A stretch of DNA of 45,698 nt. It comes from Chitinophagales bacterium. GTDB lineage: Bacteria > Bacteroidota > Bacteroidia > Chitinophagales > Chitinophagaceae. Shown in pieces: positions 16,144-26,600 of this stretch. A program made the translations under genes and the position numbers. The stretch lies in contig JAIXLO010000115.1 in the NCBI GenBank assembly GCA_026931325.1, positions 1-45,698 on the forward strand, read 5' to 3'. Under the pieces are notes generated by a model. The model did not search any database, was not told where the DNA came from, and saw only the letters and a program-made list of their open reading frames with translations. Position 1 is the first letter of the stretch. The number at the start of each line of letters is the position of its first letter.

Positions 16144-16803
16144 TTACATCACAAACCAATAACCTAACAACTGACAAAATACTCCTGTGAATATTCCAAT
16201 ATACATTTCTGCATTGGTATGATTACCTGCAATAAAACGACTTGTTGCAACAATGCCTGTAAGTAAAATAGCAATGCTTATTAGCAAGCCAATATTTATC
16301 TGATAATAAAATGAAAACAAAATAATAGCCATTAATGCACTACCCATTGCAATACCATGTAAACTAATTTTAATAAAATTGTTTATAATAACTCCTATAG
16401 CTGTAGAAATAAATATTCCAAAGAAGAAAAATTTTAAAACCTTTGGTTGGTCATCAAAATTTCTGCTTAAATAAAACATCCACCAATAGAAAAACATGGT
16501 TATAAAAAAAGGAATAATTCTTTCTTTTTGAGTTCGTAAAAAAATATTATCAATAAATTTTAAACGCCATAATAAAAACACTGCTAATGCAGGAAAAAAT
16601 GCAGTCATCCAAAACACACTGAAAATTCTTAAGCCTAAAAGTTTATCAGTTATACCAGGGAAATCGTAAGGAAAATATTTTACTAATAACCAAAATATAT
16701 AGGTTGGTATAAATAATGGATGAAAAATGTATGAAATTATTTTAGCTAAAATGGTAATTACTTTACCATATTGTGGCTTGTATAATTCTTGTTGAATATT
16801 CAC
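16144..16803 (-). CDS. PAP2-like integral membrane protein
   Basis: The 219-residue product has about six hydrophobic helices. Two segments resemble the membrane phosphatidic-acid phosphatase superfamily: KISLHGIAMG (about residues 147-156) and ATSRFIAGNHTNAEMYIG (about 187-204). The second keeps the SR and His of motif 3, with Glu in place of the usual Asp. The first motif (KxxxxxxRP) is not clear, so catalytic activity is uncertain. The start is GTG; no in-frame ATG lies upstream. It follows rpoN by 19 bases and is probably co-transcribed with it. It may act on an undecaprenyl or phospholipid phosphate, but that is inference. Confidence 0.7.
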   Translation of the reverse strand: MNIQQELYKPQYGKVITILAKIISYIFHPLFIPTYIFWLLVKYFPYDFPGITDKLLGLRIFSVFWMTAFFPALAVFLLWRLKFIDNIFLRTQKERIIPFFITMFFYWWMFYLSRNFDDQPKVLKFFFFGIFISTAIGVIINNFIKISLHGIAMGSALMAIILFSFYYQINIGLLISIAILLTGIVATSRFIAGNHTNAEMYIGIFTGVFCQLLGYWFVM

Positions 16804-16822
16804 AAATAAAATTAATGATGTT

Positions 16823-18310
16823 TTATAATTCTTTTCTTAGCCTTGCTACAGGAATGTTTAATTGTTCTCTGTATTTAGCTACAGTTCTTCGTGCAATGTT
16901 ATAACCTTTTTCATTTAAAACTTCTGTAAGTATTTCATCTGATAAAGGCTTTTTCTTATTTTCATCAGCAATTAAATCACTTAGAATTTTTTTCACTTCT
17001 TTTGTACTTACTTCTTCGCCACTATCAGTGCTTAAACTTTCACTAAAGAAAAATTTTAATCTAAAAGTACCAAATTCAGTTTGTACAAATTTGCTATTGG
17101 CTACTCTGCTTACAGTGCTAATATCTTGCCCTGTTACTTCTGCAATATCTTTTAAAATCATTGGCTTTAAATCTGTTTCATCACCAGATAAAAAAAACTT
17201 TTCTTGATGTTTCATTATAGCATGCATTGTATTATATAAAGTTGCTTGCCTTTGCTGAATCATCTCAATAAACCATTTAGCACTATCTATTTTTTGTTTA
17301 ATAAAAAGTATGGCTTCTTTTTGTTGTTTATCTTTTTTACCTCCTTTTTCATAATCTTTCAACATATCTTTAAAACCCTCACTAATACGAAGGTCTGGAG
17401 CATTTTTACTATTTAAAATAATTTCTAAAATGCCATTATTATTTACAACAAAAAAATCTGGAATAATATAGCTTTCTACTTTATTTATTTCACCAACATT
17501 GCCACCAGGTTTTGGATTAAGTTTGATGATTAAATTGATTATGTCTTTTATTTCCTCATCATTTAAACTTAAACCTTTTTGTATTTTTTCAAAATGCTTT
17601 TTTGTAAACTCTTCAAAATATTGTTTGATAACTTTAATAGCAAGTTCAATTTTTCTACCTTCTTCTTTTCTTCTTTCTAATTGAAGTAATAAACATTCTT
17701 GTAAATTTCTTGCACCAATACCAGGAGGGTCAAACTGTTGAATTTGATGTAATAACTCTGCAACTTCTTTTTCATCTGTCATTACATTTTGCCTGAATGC
17801 AAGGTCATCAACAATACTTGCTAATTCTCTTCTCAAATATCCATCATCATCTAAACTCCCAACAATTTGTTCTGCAATTTTATAAGAGTGTTCATCCAAA
17901 TCTAACATTCCTAATTGATCTACTAACACATCATAAAAACTTACTTCATTTTTTATAGGAATTACTTTGTTTTCATCAGTATCAGTATAGTTATCTTCTT
18001 TCAATCTATAATCAGCAATTTCATCATCACCTTCATGTACATATTCACTAATATCAATGTTTTCATATTGTTCTTCACTACCATCAAAAACTTCTTCATC
18101 ATTATTTGTTTCAAATTCATCTTTTACGTCATCGTAAAAATCATCTTCATGGTGTTCATCAACTTGTTCTAATGCTGGGTTTTCTTCTAATTCTTCTTTA
18201 ATTCTTTCTTCAATATGAGCAGTAGGTATTTGCAGCAACTTCATTAATTGAATTTGCTGAGGAGATAATTTTTGTAATAATTTTTGTTGTAAAGATTGAC
18301 TTAAACTCAT
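16823..18310 (-). CDS. rpoN: RNA polymerase sigma-54 factor
   Basis: The 495-residue product is sigma-54. Region I is Gln/Leu-rich (SLQQKLLQKLSPQQIQLMKLL ending in EENPALEQ). An acidic region II with long Asp/Glu runs follows (about residues 50-105), then the core-binding domain. The C-terminal RpoN box reads ARRTVAKYRE (about 476-485). All landmarks are intact. Sigma-54 needs enhancer-binding ATPases; none is encoded in the window. The 240-base upstream region holds a 16-base perfect palindrome at 18369-18384. TTAGTTTG at 18346-18353 (minus strand) is one base from the -7 consensus. Confidence 0.97.
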   Translation of the reverse strand: MSLSQSLQQKLLQKLSPQQIQLMKLLQIPTAHIEERIKEELEENPALEQVDEHHEDDFYDDVKDEFETNNDEEVFDGSEEQYENIDISEYVHEGDDEIADYRLKEDNYTDTDENKVIPIKNEVSFYDVLVDQLGMLDLDEHSYKIAEQIVGSLDDDGYLRRELASIVDDLAFRQNVMTDEKEVAELLHQIQQFDPPGIGARNLQECLLLQLERRKEEGRKIELAIKVIKQYFEEFTKKHFEKIQKGLSLNDEEIKDIINLIIKLNPKPGGNVGEINKVESYIIPDFFVVNNNGILEIILNSKNAPDLRISEGFKDMLKDYEKGGKKDKQQKEAILFIKQKIDSAKWFIEMIQQRQATLYNTMHAIMKHQEKFFLSGDETDLKPMILKDIAEVTGQDISTVSRVANSKFVQTEFGTFRLKFFFSESLSTDSGEEVSTKEVKKILSDLIADENKKKPLSDEILTEVLNEKGYNIARRTVAKYREQLNIPVARLRKEL

Positions 18311-18368
18311 TTCTTTTTTATCTTTTGCTCACGCTAAATTTATTACAAACTAATAGAACTATTGCTAT

Positions 18369-18384
18369 TAAACAAATTTGTTTA
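18369..18384. promoter_or_regulatory. Perfect palindrome upstream of rpoN
   Basis: TAAACAAATTTGTTTA is a 16-base perfect palindrome without spacer, 59 bases upstream of the rpoN start and just upstream of a near-consensus -7 element at 18346-18353. It could be an operator for a dimeric regulator. In such AT-rich DNA, chance is a real alternative. Confidence 0.25.
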
Positions 18385-18550
18385 TTTAAAAGATTTTTAG
18401 TAAAATTTTGCACCTTTTGTTTTATTGAAAGTATAAGAAGTTTTGTAAAAAAGAATACTGAAACTTTATCTACTTTGTTTTGTGTTTTTTAAGAAATAAT
18501 AAGAATTAAGTTTGCAAATCTACTATTTTAATGAAGTAATAATTTTTTAA

Positions 18551-19039
18551 TCACATTTCAAACAATACACTTGGCTTAGGATTTTCTAACTTATAACTTT
18601 TATCCTTGCCATTGGCTTTAACTTGAAAAATATTTATTTGCTCTTGTTTATAATCATATAAAAAAGTACAAAAAATTTGCACAGTTTTAAGAGAAGGAAC
18701 ATTTGGAATTTCTAAATAAGCCCAAACACTTTCTTTGTTTATTTCATAACCCAAATAATTAAGATGTTTTGTTTTATTGTCTATATTAATTTTTAATTTT
18801 TCTCTTATATAGTTTGCCATTAAACTATCTACCAAAGTTTTGTTTTTTGGATTAATAATATCTAAAGAAGTTTTACCATAATTTTCTAAAGTAAGTTCCA
18901 TATCATCTGTAAAAACTCTTATAGAAATTTCAACTGAATTTTCTTTAATGTTGCGGTTTAGTTCAATTTTACTAACATAAAACGGATGTAAAAAAGCTAT
19001 GCAGCTAATCAAAAGCCAATTAAATAAACTATTTACCAT
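18551..19039 (-). CDS. DUF6702-family protein
   Basis: The 162-residue product has a hydrophobic N-terminal segment (LFNWLLISCIAFLHPFYVS, about residues 5-23) that is probably a signal peptide or anchor. The secreted domain begins HPFYVSKIELNRN and contains ISIRVFTDDMELTLENYG. From memory this matches the DUF6702 family of Bacteroidota, whose members often neighbour HupE/UreJ-like and M1 peptidase genes, exactly as here. The molecular function is unknown. It is divergent from the HupE/UreJ gene and has a perfect -7 element 43 bases upstream at 19083-19090. Confidence 0.75.
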   Translation of the reverse strand: MVNSLFNWLLISCIAFLHPFYVSKIELNRNIKENSVEISIRVFTDDMELTLENYGKTSLDIINPKNKTLVDSLMANYIREKLKINIDNKTKHLNYLGYEINKESVWAYLEIPNVPSLKTVQIFCTFLYDYKQEQINIFQVKANGKDKSYKLENPKPSVLFEM

Positions 19040-19082
19040 TTAACTATATTTTTTTGCAAAAGCAATTATTCTTATCTACTTT

Positions 19083-19090
19083 CAAAAGTA
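19083..19090 (-). promoter_or_regulatory. -7 promoter element for the DUF6702 gene
   Basis: TACTTTTG on the minus strand exactly matches TAnnTTTG and lies 43 bases before the start at 19039, in the divergent intergenic region shared with the HupE/UreJ-like gene. Confidence 0.55.
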
Positions 19091-19150
19091 GTTTTAAACT
19101 TTATAAATTTATTGGATAATTTTATTTTTAACAACATATCATTAATTGTA

Positions 19151-19732
19151 ATGGAAAATTTTCAATTGTATTTTGATTTAGGTTTTAAGCATATTGTAAA
19201 TATTGGAGCATTAGATCATATTTTATTTATGGCAGCAATTGCTCTTCGTTATCAAATGATAGATTGGAAAAAATTATTAATCATTGTTACTGCATTTACT
19301 ATTGGTCATTCAATAACATTAGCATTAGCAATTTTTGATGTTATTCATTTACCTAAAAATTGGATTGAATTTTTAATTGCAATTACTATCATCATTACAT
19401 CATTTAGTAATTTATTTGTAAAAAAATTTGTTTATAAAACAAAATTTCCGCCTATTTATTTCTTTGCTTTATTTTTTGGGTTAATTCATGGAATGGGCTT
19501 TGCAACTGAGTTTGTAGCATTAGAAGGAACAAGCTTTGATGCTGCATTAAATTTATTATATGCAAATATTGGTATAGAAATGGGGCAGCTTTTATTTGTA
19601 TTTATTGTATTGACACTTTCTTTTATTTGTCTAAATATTTTAAAATTCAACCGAAGAGAGTATATTTTATTTACAAGTGGAGCTATATTTGGTGTTGCTT
19701 TAGAAATGGCAATAACAAGGTTACCTTTTTAA
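19151..19732 (+). CDS. HupE/UreJ-family membrane protein
   Basis: The product (193 residues from ATG 19151) is a six-helix membrane protein of the HupE/UreJ family, some members of which import nickel or cobalt. Typical features are GALDHILFMAAI near the N-terminus, FTIGHSITLALA, and FGLIHGMGFATEF in the fourth helix; these His residues fit a metal path. An upstream TTG at 19112 is open in frame but would add a tail not expected for the family. The M1 peptidase gene follows after 10 bases and is probably in the same operon. Substrate is not known; nickel is a guess by family. Confidence 0.82.
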   Translation: MENFQLYFDLGFKHIVNIGALDHILFMAAIALRYQMIDWKKLLIIVTAFTIGHSITLALAIFDVIHLPKNWIEFLIAITIIITSFSNLFVKKFVYKTKFPPIYFFALFFGLIHGMGFATEFVALEGTSFDAALNLLYANIGIEMGQLLFVFIVLTLSFICLNILKFNRREYILFTSGAIFGVALEMAITRLPF

Positions 19733-19742
19733 ATTTTGTGTT

Positions 19743-22130
19743 ATGAAAAATATTTTTCTTGCTTTCTTTCTTCTAATATCATTCAATGTAATATCTCAAG
19801 ATATTCAAAACAATCCTAAGAGTAATCATGGAAATAAATTTGAGCAATTAGGAACAATTTTACCAACACCAAATGTGTTTAGAACTGCAAGTGGTGCACC
19901 AGGAAATAAATATTGGCAACAAAGATGTGATTATAATATAGTTTGTCAATTAGATGAAAAAAATTTAAAACTTACAGGAAAAGAAACACTCACATACTAC
20001 AATAACTCTCCTGATGTATTAACATATTTATGGATTCAATTAGATGAAAACCAACACAACACTTTGAATAATGCAAACTATCAAGATGCAAGCATATTGA
20101 GCAAACAAATTTCTGTGAATGCTTTGGAAAAAATGGAAAATGCAAAAAAAGATAATGGCTATGGAGTAAATATTGAAAAAATTACAGAAGCTGCAAATGG
20201 CAAACCTTTGAAATATACTATTAATAAAACTATGATGAGAGTTGATTTGAATACTCCATTAAAACCATCTCAACAATTTAGTTTTATTATCAATTGGAAT
20301 TATAACATAGCTAATAGAATGGAAATGGGCGGTCGTGGTGGCTATGAATTTTTTCCAGAAGATGGTAATTATTTATTTACAATGACACAATGGTTTCCTC
20401 GTCTTTGTGTATATAGTGATTTTCAAGGATGGCAAAATCATCAGTTTACAGGTCGTGGAGAATTTGCTTTAACTTTTGGAAATTATAAAGTACAAATGAC
20501 AGTACCTGCTGATCATATTGTAATGGCAACAGGTGAATGTCAGAACTATAAACAAGTCTTAAGTTCAACACAACAACAACGTTGGGTAAAAGCTCAAACA
20601 GCAAAAGAGCCTATTGAAGTTGTAACATTAACTGAAGCAACTAATGCAGAAAAAACAAAAAGCACTCAAACTAAAACTTGGATTTTTAAAGCAGATAGTG
20701 TTAGAGATTTTGCATGGTGTAGTTCAAGAAAATTTATTTGGGATGCAATGCCTGTAACTGTTGAAGGAAAAAAAATAATGTGTATGAGTGCTTATCCTAA
20801 AGAAGCATATTATTTGTACAGAAAATTTTCTACTAAGGTTGTTGCACATACTATTAAGACTTATTCAAAATTTACTATTCCTTATCCTTATCCTGTAGCA
20901 CAAAGTATTGAAGCAAGTAATGGTATGGAATACCCTATGATATGTTTTAACTATGGTAGAACAGAAAAGGATGGAACATATAGCGAAGCAATAAAAAATG
21001 GAATGATAGGAGTAATTATACACGAAGTAGGTCATAACTTTTTTCCTATGATTGTTAATAGTGATGAACGTCAATGGACATGGATGGACGAAGGCTTAAA
21101 CACTTTTGTAGAATATCTTACAGAAGAATTATGGGATAATAAATTTCCTACAAGAAGAGGCCCAGCTTTTGCTATTACAGATTATATGCGTTTACCAAAA
21201 GAACAATTAGAACCAATTATGACTAATAGTGAAAACATTGTACAATTTGGTCCAAATGCTTATGCAAAGCCAGCTACAGCTTTAAATATTTTAAGAGAAA
21301 CAATTATGGGACGTGAATTGTTTGATTTTGCTTTTAAAGAATATGCAAGACGTTGGGCTTTCAAACATCCAACACCAGCAGACTTATTTAGAACAATGGA
21401 AGATGCCAGTGGTGAAGACTTAGATTGGTTTTGGCGTGGATGGTTTTATAGTATTGACCCTTGTGATATTTCAATTGATAGTGTAAAAGTAGCAACATTA
21501 AGCACTGAAACTCCTGCCTCTTTTGGTAGAAGAAATAATACACCAAGATCAATAGATAAACCAATTTTACCAGAGTTTGATGATATTTCTAAAATAAGAA
21601 ACAGAGAAGATAAAAACATTGTATTTGCTACAGATGCTGATACTACTTTAAGAGATTTTTATTGGAGATATGCAAGAGGTTTAGAACCTTATGATACTAC
21701 AAAATATATTTCTAAAGAAAGTGCTTTTGTTGCAGATCCTTTAGATGATGCAACTAAAGAAAAATATGCCAATACTCACATGTACGAAATTTCTTTTTCA
21801 AACAAAGGAGGTTTGGTAATGCCTATTATTGTTGAGTTTAGATTTGAAGATGGTACAAAGCAAATAGAAAGAATTCCAGCTCAAATTTGGAGAAAGAATG
21901 AACAAAAAGTTACCAAAACTTTTATGACACCTAAAAAGGCTGTTTCTATTATTTTAGATCCAATGAGAGAAACAGCAGATATTGATGAGTCTAACAATGT
22001 ATGGACAGAAAAAGGTGCTTTAACAACACCAACAAAATTTAGTTTATTTAAAGCAGGAATGAATAATAGAAGAAACCTTGGAGGTGCTGGAAAAAATCCA
22101 ATGCAAGCAGCTAATGAAAAGAAAAAATAA
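19743..22130 (+). CDS. M1-family zinc metallopeptidase, secreted
   Basis: The 795-residue product is an aminopeptidase-N-like (gluzincin) enzyme. It starts with a signal peptide (about residues 1-18, ending VISQ). A beta-sheet N-domain follows, with EASNGMEYPM (the GxMEN-type substrate motif) at about 392-401. The zinc site is IIHEVGHNFF (about 426-435) with the third ligand in WMDEGLNTFVEYL, 18 residues on. The C-terminal region is Asn/Lys-rich and ends without an obvious sorting domain. It is probably periplasmic. It follows the HupE/UreJ gene by 10 bases, and its stop codon abuts that of the convergent lipoprotein gene. Confidence 0.93.
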   Translation: MKNIFLAFFLLISFNVISQDIQNNPKSNHGNKFEQLGTILPTPNVFRTASGAPGNKYWQQRCDYNIVCQLDEKNLKLTGKETLTYYNNSPDVLTYLWIQLDENQHNTLNNANYQDASILSKQISVNALEKMENAKKDNGYGVNIEKITEAANGKPLKYTINKTMMRVDLNTPLKPSQQFSFIINWNYNIANRMEMGGRGGYEFFPEDGNYLFTMTQWFPRLCVYSDFQGWQNHQFTGRGEFALTFGNYKVQMTVPADHIVMATGECQNYKQVLSSTQQQRWVKAQTAKEPIEVVTLTEATNAEKTKSTQTKTWIFKADSVRDFAWCSSRKFIWDAMPVTVEGKKIMCMSAYPKEAYYLYRKFSTKVVAHTIKTYSKFTIPYPYPVAQSIEASNGMEYPMICFNYGRTEKDGTYSEAIKNGMIGVIIHEVGHNFFPMIVNSDERQWTWMDEGLNTFVEYLTEELWDNKFPTRRGPAFAITDYMRLPKEQLEPIMTNSENIVQFGPNAYAKPATALNILRETIMGRELFDFAFKEYARRWAFKHPTPADLFRTMEDASGEDLDWFWRGWFYSIDPCDISIDSVKVATLSTETPASFGRRNNTPRSIDKPILPEFDDISKIRNREDKNIVFATDADTTLRDFYWRYARGLEPYDTTKYISKESAFVADPLDDATKEKYANTHMYEISFSNKGGLVMPIIVEFRFEDGTKQIERIPAQIWRKNEQKVTKTFMTPKKAVSIILDPMRETADIDESNNVWTEKGALTTPTKFSLFKAGMNNRRNLGGAGKNPMQAANEKKK

Positions 22131-23549
22131 TTATTGAATAGTAATTTCTGTTTCATTATCCCAACTTGCACGAATAGATAATTTTTTATCTAAGATGTAA
22201 ACAATTTCAGGTTGTAATTTTTTGCTGTAATTACCAGCATCCCAAACACCATTATTATTTTTATCAAATAAAATTTTTAATTCGTATTCACCTGGTTTAA
22301 ATAAATTTCTACTAAAATCTCTTTGAACAATTTTTATAGATTCTATTAATTCGGTTTGCTTGTAAATTAATAATACAGGATGTTTTGTTGTATCTAAATT
22401 ATTAAATCTTATTTTTATTGAACCATAATCCGCTGATTGTTTTGTCCAAAATTGTAAAGTATCATTTTTAGCTAAAGTATTGCCAATACTATCTTTTAAA
22501 GCATTTTTAAACATCAATAATTTATATGGTGTATTTTCTTTCCAAGTTGTTTTAATGAAAAATTGTGTATTGGTAGAATCTTTTTCTATTGTATAATTAG
22601 TTAAGTTTTGATAGTTTGTATCGGTTAATAAAATTTTTGTTGAATCAAAAAAAGTTAGTGGTATTGTAAATTTTATAGCAAGCTGATTGCTTAAAATATC
22701 TTGCTTACCTGCTTCAAGTGAGGTGGTGTATTTAATATATTTTGGCTTATCGTCATTCTTCTTAGCCTTGCTGTTATTAGAAGAAGATTTTGCTTTTTCT
22801 TGTTTCTTAGCTTCTTGATATGCATATAAAGTAACTGGCTTTGTTTTATTGGAAACATGAATTGAACTATCAGCAAAAGCAAAAATTTTTGTACTGTCAT
22901 CATACTTTTTTGAATAATCATTTGGCATTGCAAACAAAGCAAAACTTCCTTCTGGTAAATGATGAAAATGAAAACTTCCATCACCATTTAGTTTAGCAAT
23001 ATATTTTGGCTTTTCTTTTAAAACCGCTGTATCTGCAATGTTTTTATATAATACAGCAATTAAAGATGAATCAATAGTACCTGTTTCTGCCATAATAATT
23101 TTTCCAGAAAAAGTATTATTGTCTAAAGTATTTCCTGTAGAAAAAACATACATGAAATTTTTTGCAGGGTTGTATTCATTTACATCTACAATACTATTAC
23201 CAAAGTCAAGTGCATAAGTTGTGTTAGCTTCTAAGCTATCTTTTAATTTTATGGTTACTGTTTTTAATTTGTAATCAACAATAGGATTATTTTTTGGCAA
23301 TGGAGATACAACAAGATTGTTTGAAATATCTTTTACTTCAACATATTCATCAAAAGTTAAAACAATTTTATTGCTTTTAAAGTTTAAAGAAGAATCTTTT
23401 GGTACAGCATTTATCAGTTTAGGAGGTATTGTATCTTTTGCTCCACCGCTTGGTGGAATAATATTTGCACAACCTATTTGGCTTAATATAGCAATAATAA
23501 AAAATAAAAACAATACTATGTTTTGAAATATACTTTTTCTAACAATCAT
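22131..23549 (-). CDS. Ig-like-domain lipoprotein
   Basis: The 472-residue product has an N-terminal hydrophobic segment ending in LSQIGCANIIPPSGGAKDT. The Cys is the probable lipid anchor (about residue 27), although Gln at -3 is not ideal. The stretch KDTIPPKLINAVPKDSSLNF and the next 85 residues form a bacterial Ig-like (SbsA-type) domain common in Bacteroidota lipoproteins. A carboxypeptidase-regulatory-like segment with GSFHFHHLPEGSFALFAM follows, then a Ser/Lys-rich linker and a second Ig-like region. It is probably exposed on an envelope membrane. It starts 38 bases below a perfect -7 element. Function is not known. Confidence 0.82.
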   Translation of the reverse strand: MIVRKSIFQNIVLFLFFIIAILSQIGCANIIPPSGGAKDTIPPKLINAVPKDSSLNFKSNKIVLTFDEYVEVKDISNNLVVSPLPKNNPIVDYKLKTVTIKLKDSLEANTTYALDFGNSIVDVNEYNPAKNFMYVFSTGNTLDNNTFSGKIIMAETGTIDSSLIAVLYKNIADTAVLKEKPKYIAKLNGDGSFHFHHLPEGSFALFAMPNDYSKKYDDSTKIFAFADSSIHVSNKTKPVTLYAYQEAKKQEKAKSSSNNSKAKKNDDKPKYIKYTTSLEAGKQDILSNQLAIKFTIPLTFFDSTKILLTDTNYQNLTNYTIEKDSTNTQFFIKTTWKENTPYKLLMFKNALKDSIGNTLAKNDTLQFWTKQSADYGSIKIRFNNLDTTKHPVLLIYKQTELIESIKIVQRDFSRNLFKPGEYELKILFDKNNNGVWDAGNYSKKLQPEIVYILDKKLSIRASWDNETEITIQ

Positions 23550-23578
23550 TTAATAAGCCTTAAAAATTTTTAATTCTG

Positions 23579-23586
23579 CAAACTTA
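23579..23586 (-). promoter_or_regulatory. -7 promoter element for the Ig-like lipoprotein gene
   Basis: TAAGTTTG on the minus strand exactly matches TAnnTTTG, 29 bases before the start at 23549. It lies between the lipoprotein gene and the upstream helicase stop. Confidence 0.52.
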
Positions 23587-23618
23587 AAACCTAAGTGTAC
23601 AATAAAAATCATAATATT

Positions 23619-26600
23619 TTATTCTTCTTCTTCAAGTTGATGTAATGCAATAGCCAATTTGTTTGTTTTCACAAAATTACACCACTCACATTCTGGCTTT
23701 CCACATCCTGTATGAAATTCTTTTGCCTGAATTTTTTGCCAAGTATCTTTTATTTGTTGTGTTACTGTTGTTATGTCTTCTGGTTTAATAGTTAATTTTT
23801 CGGTTTTATATTCATTTTTAAAAGGCTCTACAAATTCAAATTCTGTACTTAGTGCTTGCCATTTGGTGGTTTTATCATTATCTATTAAAATTTTATAAAA
23901 AACAGCTTGTCGCCAATAATCTCCTCCATTTGGATCATTATTATTTGGTGCGTTTAATTTTTTCTTTGCATTATCATATTTGCCTGTTTTATAATCTACA
24001 ACATTTACTTGTGTTCCAGTAAACTCAAGCTTATCAAACTTCCCATTCAAAGGAATACCTTCAACAATAATATTTCTTGCACTTCTTTCTATTGTTACTA
24101 TTTTATTCCAATTATTTATATGATGATTATAATATGCTGGTAAAATCTTTTCTCCATAATCTATTTTTAATTGAAAACTTTCTGGTGTAAATGCTTCTTT
24201 GTTACTTTTCAAATACCATTTAAAATCATTTACAAACTCATCAGATGAAGGGAATGTATCATTATTATCTTTCATTTTTTTAAACAACATTTCTAAAGCA
24301 TAATGCACAGCAGAACCAAATACCATGCTTTCACTTTTTGCACCTGGTACCTTAATTAAATTTTGATAATAAAATTTTAATGGACAACTTAAATAATTGT
24401 TTAAGTGAGTTACGCTAAGTGTGTAGTTCTGTAATATTCTATCCAAGTATTCTTTTTCAACCAATGCAATTTCTGGTTGAGCCTTCTCTTGCATTTGTAA
24501 TAAAGTGTATTCAACCAAATCTTCATCATTCAGTTTTACAACTTGCTTTTCTGCTTCATTTGATTCATATAGCTCTTCTACAAAACAACTTGCAACAATG
24601 CTTTTACCTTTTTTATCTGCTAAATAATAAGAAACAGATAAATTGGTTTTAGCTCTTGTAACTGCAACATAAAATAATCTTCTGCTTTCTTCAAAATCTG
24701 TAGCAACATTATGGCTACTAACTAAATTATCGGGTAGTTTAAAATTATTATTATTACTTTTTGATTCTTCCCAAGCATCTGCGGTACAGCCAACAACAAA
24801 AACATATTTATATTCACTCCCTTTGCTGTTGTGTGCTGTCATAAAGTTTACACCATTTTCTGTAGAAGTTATTTTTTGTAATGAGAGAGCTATTTTATTT
24901 GCTTTTAATAATGAAATATTTTTCAATAAATCTGACAGTGTTAGTTCGGAATTTCTTTTAGTTTCTTCTTTTATATAATTGAAAAATGTTGCTAAAACCT
25001 GCATTAGCCAAGGCTTTTCATGGCTTTGCATAATGTATTTTAAAACTCCTGTTGTTTGAATAAGTTTTTCAAATAATTGTTGAAGTGTGCAATTACTGCT
25101 TTCTTCAATTAAGTTTTCAAGAATATCAGAAACTTCTTTAAAATCGTTATTTTGATTATTAAACAAATTTGTTAGAGCATTAGTAGTTTTATTTATTTTA
25201 CTCCTAATAAATGTTTTCTCATCTTTATTTTTTTTATTAAATTCATTAACAGCCATACTAATTTTTGCAATATCTAATGGCTGTAAGTTGAAAAAATTGC
25301 TGTGTAAAATTTTAAATAAAATATCATCGGCACTAAAAGGAATATATTTTTCTTTATCAATCCAAGTAAGAATATCAATAATGTTTTGAATAAATGGAAT
25401 GTCTAAAATATTTACACTTCGTTTAGTATTTACAGCAATTTTCTTTTGTTCTAAAATGGTAATAATTTCATCTGCTTGCACATGTTTACGATAAATAACA
25501 GCAATATCTTTTCCAGAAACGCCTTGTTGTATCAGTGTTTCAATTTGCATTGCAATACCAATAGCTTCTTGTGAAGAGTTAGAAAACTCTAAAATCTTAG
25601 GTGATATATTTATACCTTGTAATTCTGGAAGGCTTGCAATTAAAGCAGTATCATTATTAGTAATTCTTAATTGATTATTATTAATTAAAGCATGTGCAGC
25701 ATTAAGTATTGTTTGTGTAGAACGATAATTATTAACCAAATCTATTTGAACAATATCTTTTATATATTTTTCTCTAAACGATTCAATATTTTGCACATTA
25801 GCATCTTGAAAAGAATATATGCTTTGGTCAGCATCTCCAACAACAAATAAGTTTGGTGTTTCCCAATAATTGGTTAGATATTGTAGCACTAAGCTTTGAG
25901 AACGACTGGTGTCTTGAAATTCATCAACCAAAATGTATAAATATCTTTCTTGATAATCTAATAAAAGATTTTTGTTTTTTTCAAAAGCATCAATCACCCA
26001 TAAAATCATATCATCAAAATTGTAACGACTAATATCTCTCATCATTTTATTGTATGTAGGATATAGTGTTACTGCTGCTTTTAGCAATTCCATTCTATCT
26101 TTTTCTTCTTTATATGCTCCTTCTTTTAAATCTCCCTTCTTAAATCCTTTATAATTTATTTTATATAAAAATTCTTCTTTAGTAGGTAAAGATTCAATAT
26201 AATTTTCTATTCTTTCAATAATATATTCAGGAGTCCAAGCCTCTTTTTTCATCAACTTAAATAAGTTAGCTAATCTATTTTTATCATAATATACCTCTCC
26301 TCCAAAACGTTTTAATGGACTATCATTTGGAATATTGTCAATTAGTTTATAGAATAATTCTATTTCTTCTAAATCTCCAATAGGCTCTAAATTAAGTTTT
26401 CCAAAATAGGTTACATTATCTTGAATAACTTCATTACAAAAAGAATGGAATGTGTGTATTTGAATATTGTATGCTGCTGAGCCAATAATTTGAAGAAGCC
26501 TTTTTCTCATTTCAACTGCACCATTATCGGTAAATGTTAAGCATAAAATATTATGAGGCTCTGTATCTGTCTTTAATAAAATATTTCCAATACGTGTAGA

